Made by a program: the position numbers and the translations under genes
Notes under the pieces: model-generated
The model's input: the letters and a program-made list of their open reading frames with translations, nothing else
The model's database searches: none
Told to the model about the DNA's origin: nothing
Source: JANWHF01 sp036276235
Lineage (GTDB): Bacteria > Planctomycetota > Phycisphaerae > Tepidisphaerales > Tepidisphaeraceae
Direction of reading: 5' to 3'
Assembly (NCBI GenBank): GCA_036276235.1
Contig: DATBDZ010000037.1
Location: 1 to 23,881, forward strand
DNA: 23,881 nt
Part shown: positions 23,697 through 23,881 of the stretch, in pieces
Position numbering within the stretch: position 1 is the stretch's first letter
Layout: the number at the start of each line of letters is the position of its first letter

Positions 23697-23707
23697 AAAG
23701 TTATAAA
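23680..23707 (+). promoter_or_regulatory. Promoter-like sequence pointing to the right edge
   Basis: CTGACA (23680-23685) and TATAAA (23702-23707), each 5 of 6 matches to consensus, are separated by 16 bases. Transcription would begin near 23714. Downstream is a hairpin AAACCTC-N9-GAGGTTT (23733-23755) and no long reading frame before the edge, so the target is a gene beyond the window or an untranslated RNA. Confidence 0.4.
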
Positions 23708-23838
23708 AATCCGAAAATCTTTCGTCGCGGCCAAACCTCTTCCGCCGCGAGGTTTACAGCAAAAGAATTTTCGGCGGTCGCGCGTAAATCGCTATGACTT
23801 GCTGTCGGGTCAGTGTTGAGAATGGAAGAACGACGGGG

Positions 23839-23877
23839 AGCCGCGCTTGGAGACTCGCTCCGCTGCGCGTCGCGGCT
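23839..23877. repeat. Edge hairpin AGCCGCG...CGCGGCT
   Basis: AGCCGCG (23839-23845) pairs with CGCGGCT (23871-23877), enclosing GGAG-ACTCG-CTCC (23849-23861). It resembles a GC-rich dispersed repeat of planctomycete intergenic DNA (recalled, not searched). Confidence 0.45.
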
Positions 23878-23881
23878 AACC

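Larger units (their letters stand above)
22872..23881. other. Right-hand kilobase without a supported gene
   Basis: No reading frame here looks like a protein. The region contains three copies of a 7-base word GTTTCGG/A (22970-22990), a dyad CGTTGCA-T-TGCAACG (23068-23082), GCAGAGGCGCGAAGGCGCG-type words (23116-23140), repeated TTTCATG words (23230-23260), an inverted repeat GCGCGACTC/GAGTCGCGC (23344-23352, 23380-23388), an AT-rich island (about 23420-23460 and 23545-23600), and hairpins listed separately. It looks like accumulated intergenic repeats followed by an upstream region of a gene beyond the edge. Confidence 0.55.

Overview
The window is GC-rich bacterial chromosome, most likely from a planctomycete (Planctomycetota, probably Phycisphaerae-like; this is inference). 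The pointers are a 3196-residue exported protein whose N-terminus carries an LEPRxLLS-like motif (LEARVFLS), a DUF4058 protein, a DUF1080 (3-keto-disaccharide hydrolase) protein, delta-60 and PPC repeat architecture, and many dispersed palindromic repeats between genes. I saw no rRNA, tRNA, CRISPR array, transposase or phage gene.

Layout. Positions 1-15941 are read on the minus strand. In order of coordinate they hold a left-truncated uppP/bacA (undecaprenyl-diphosphatase), pgsA (phosphatidylglycerophosphate synthase), a DUF4058 gene, murD (peptidoglycan precursor ligase), malQ (4-alpha-glucanotransferase), the 9.6-kb gene for a secreted M36/fungalysin-type metallopeptidase with about 2500 residues of repeat domains, and a small lipoprotein. 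uppP, pgsA and murD all serve the cell envelope, but their spacing does not show one conserved operon.

Positions 16034-22252 are read on the plus strand. They hold a marR-family regulator with an apparently leaderless, self-overlapping promoter/operator, two stacked palindromic repeats, a three-gene NitT/TauT-type ABC importer (lipoprotein binding protein, permease, ATPase), a parD-parE toxin-antitoxin pair with its own consensus promoter, and a polytopic GT-C-type glycosyltransferase-like protein. The parDE pair lies between two imperfect copies of the 3' end of the ABC ATPase gene. A convergent DUF1080 gene (22197-22871, minus) overlaps the end of the glycosyltransferase gene.

The last kilobase (22872-23881) has no gene I can support. 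It contains short degenerate repeats, an AT-rich island with a perfect 16-bp palindrome, and a promoter-like sequence pointing off the right edge.

Most interesting leads: the cysteine-rich substrate-binding protein of the ABC importer; parDE bracketed by copies of the ATPase 3' end; the giant peptidase with exactly seven delta-60 repeats (a possible beta-propeller) placed among Ig-like repeats; and the marR promoter whose predicted transcription start coincides with the start codon.
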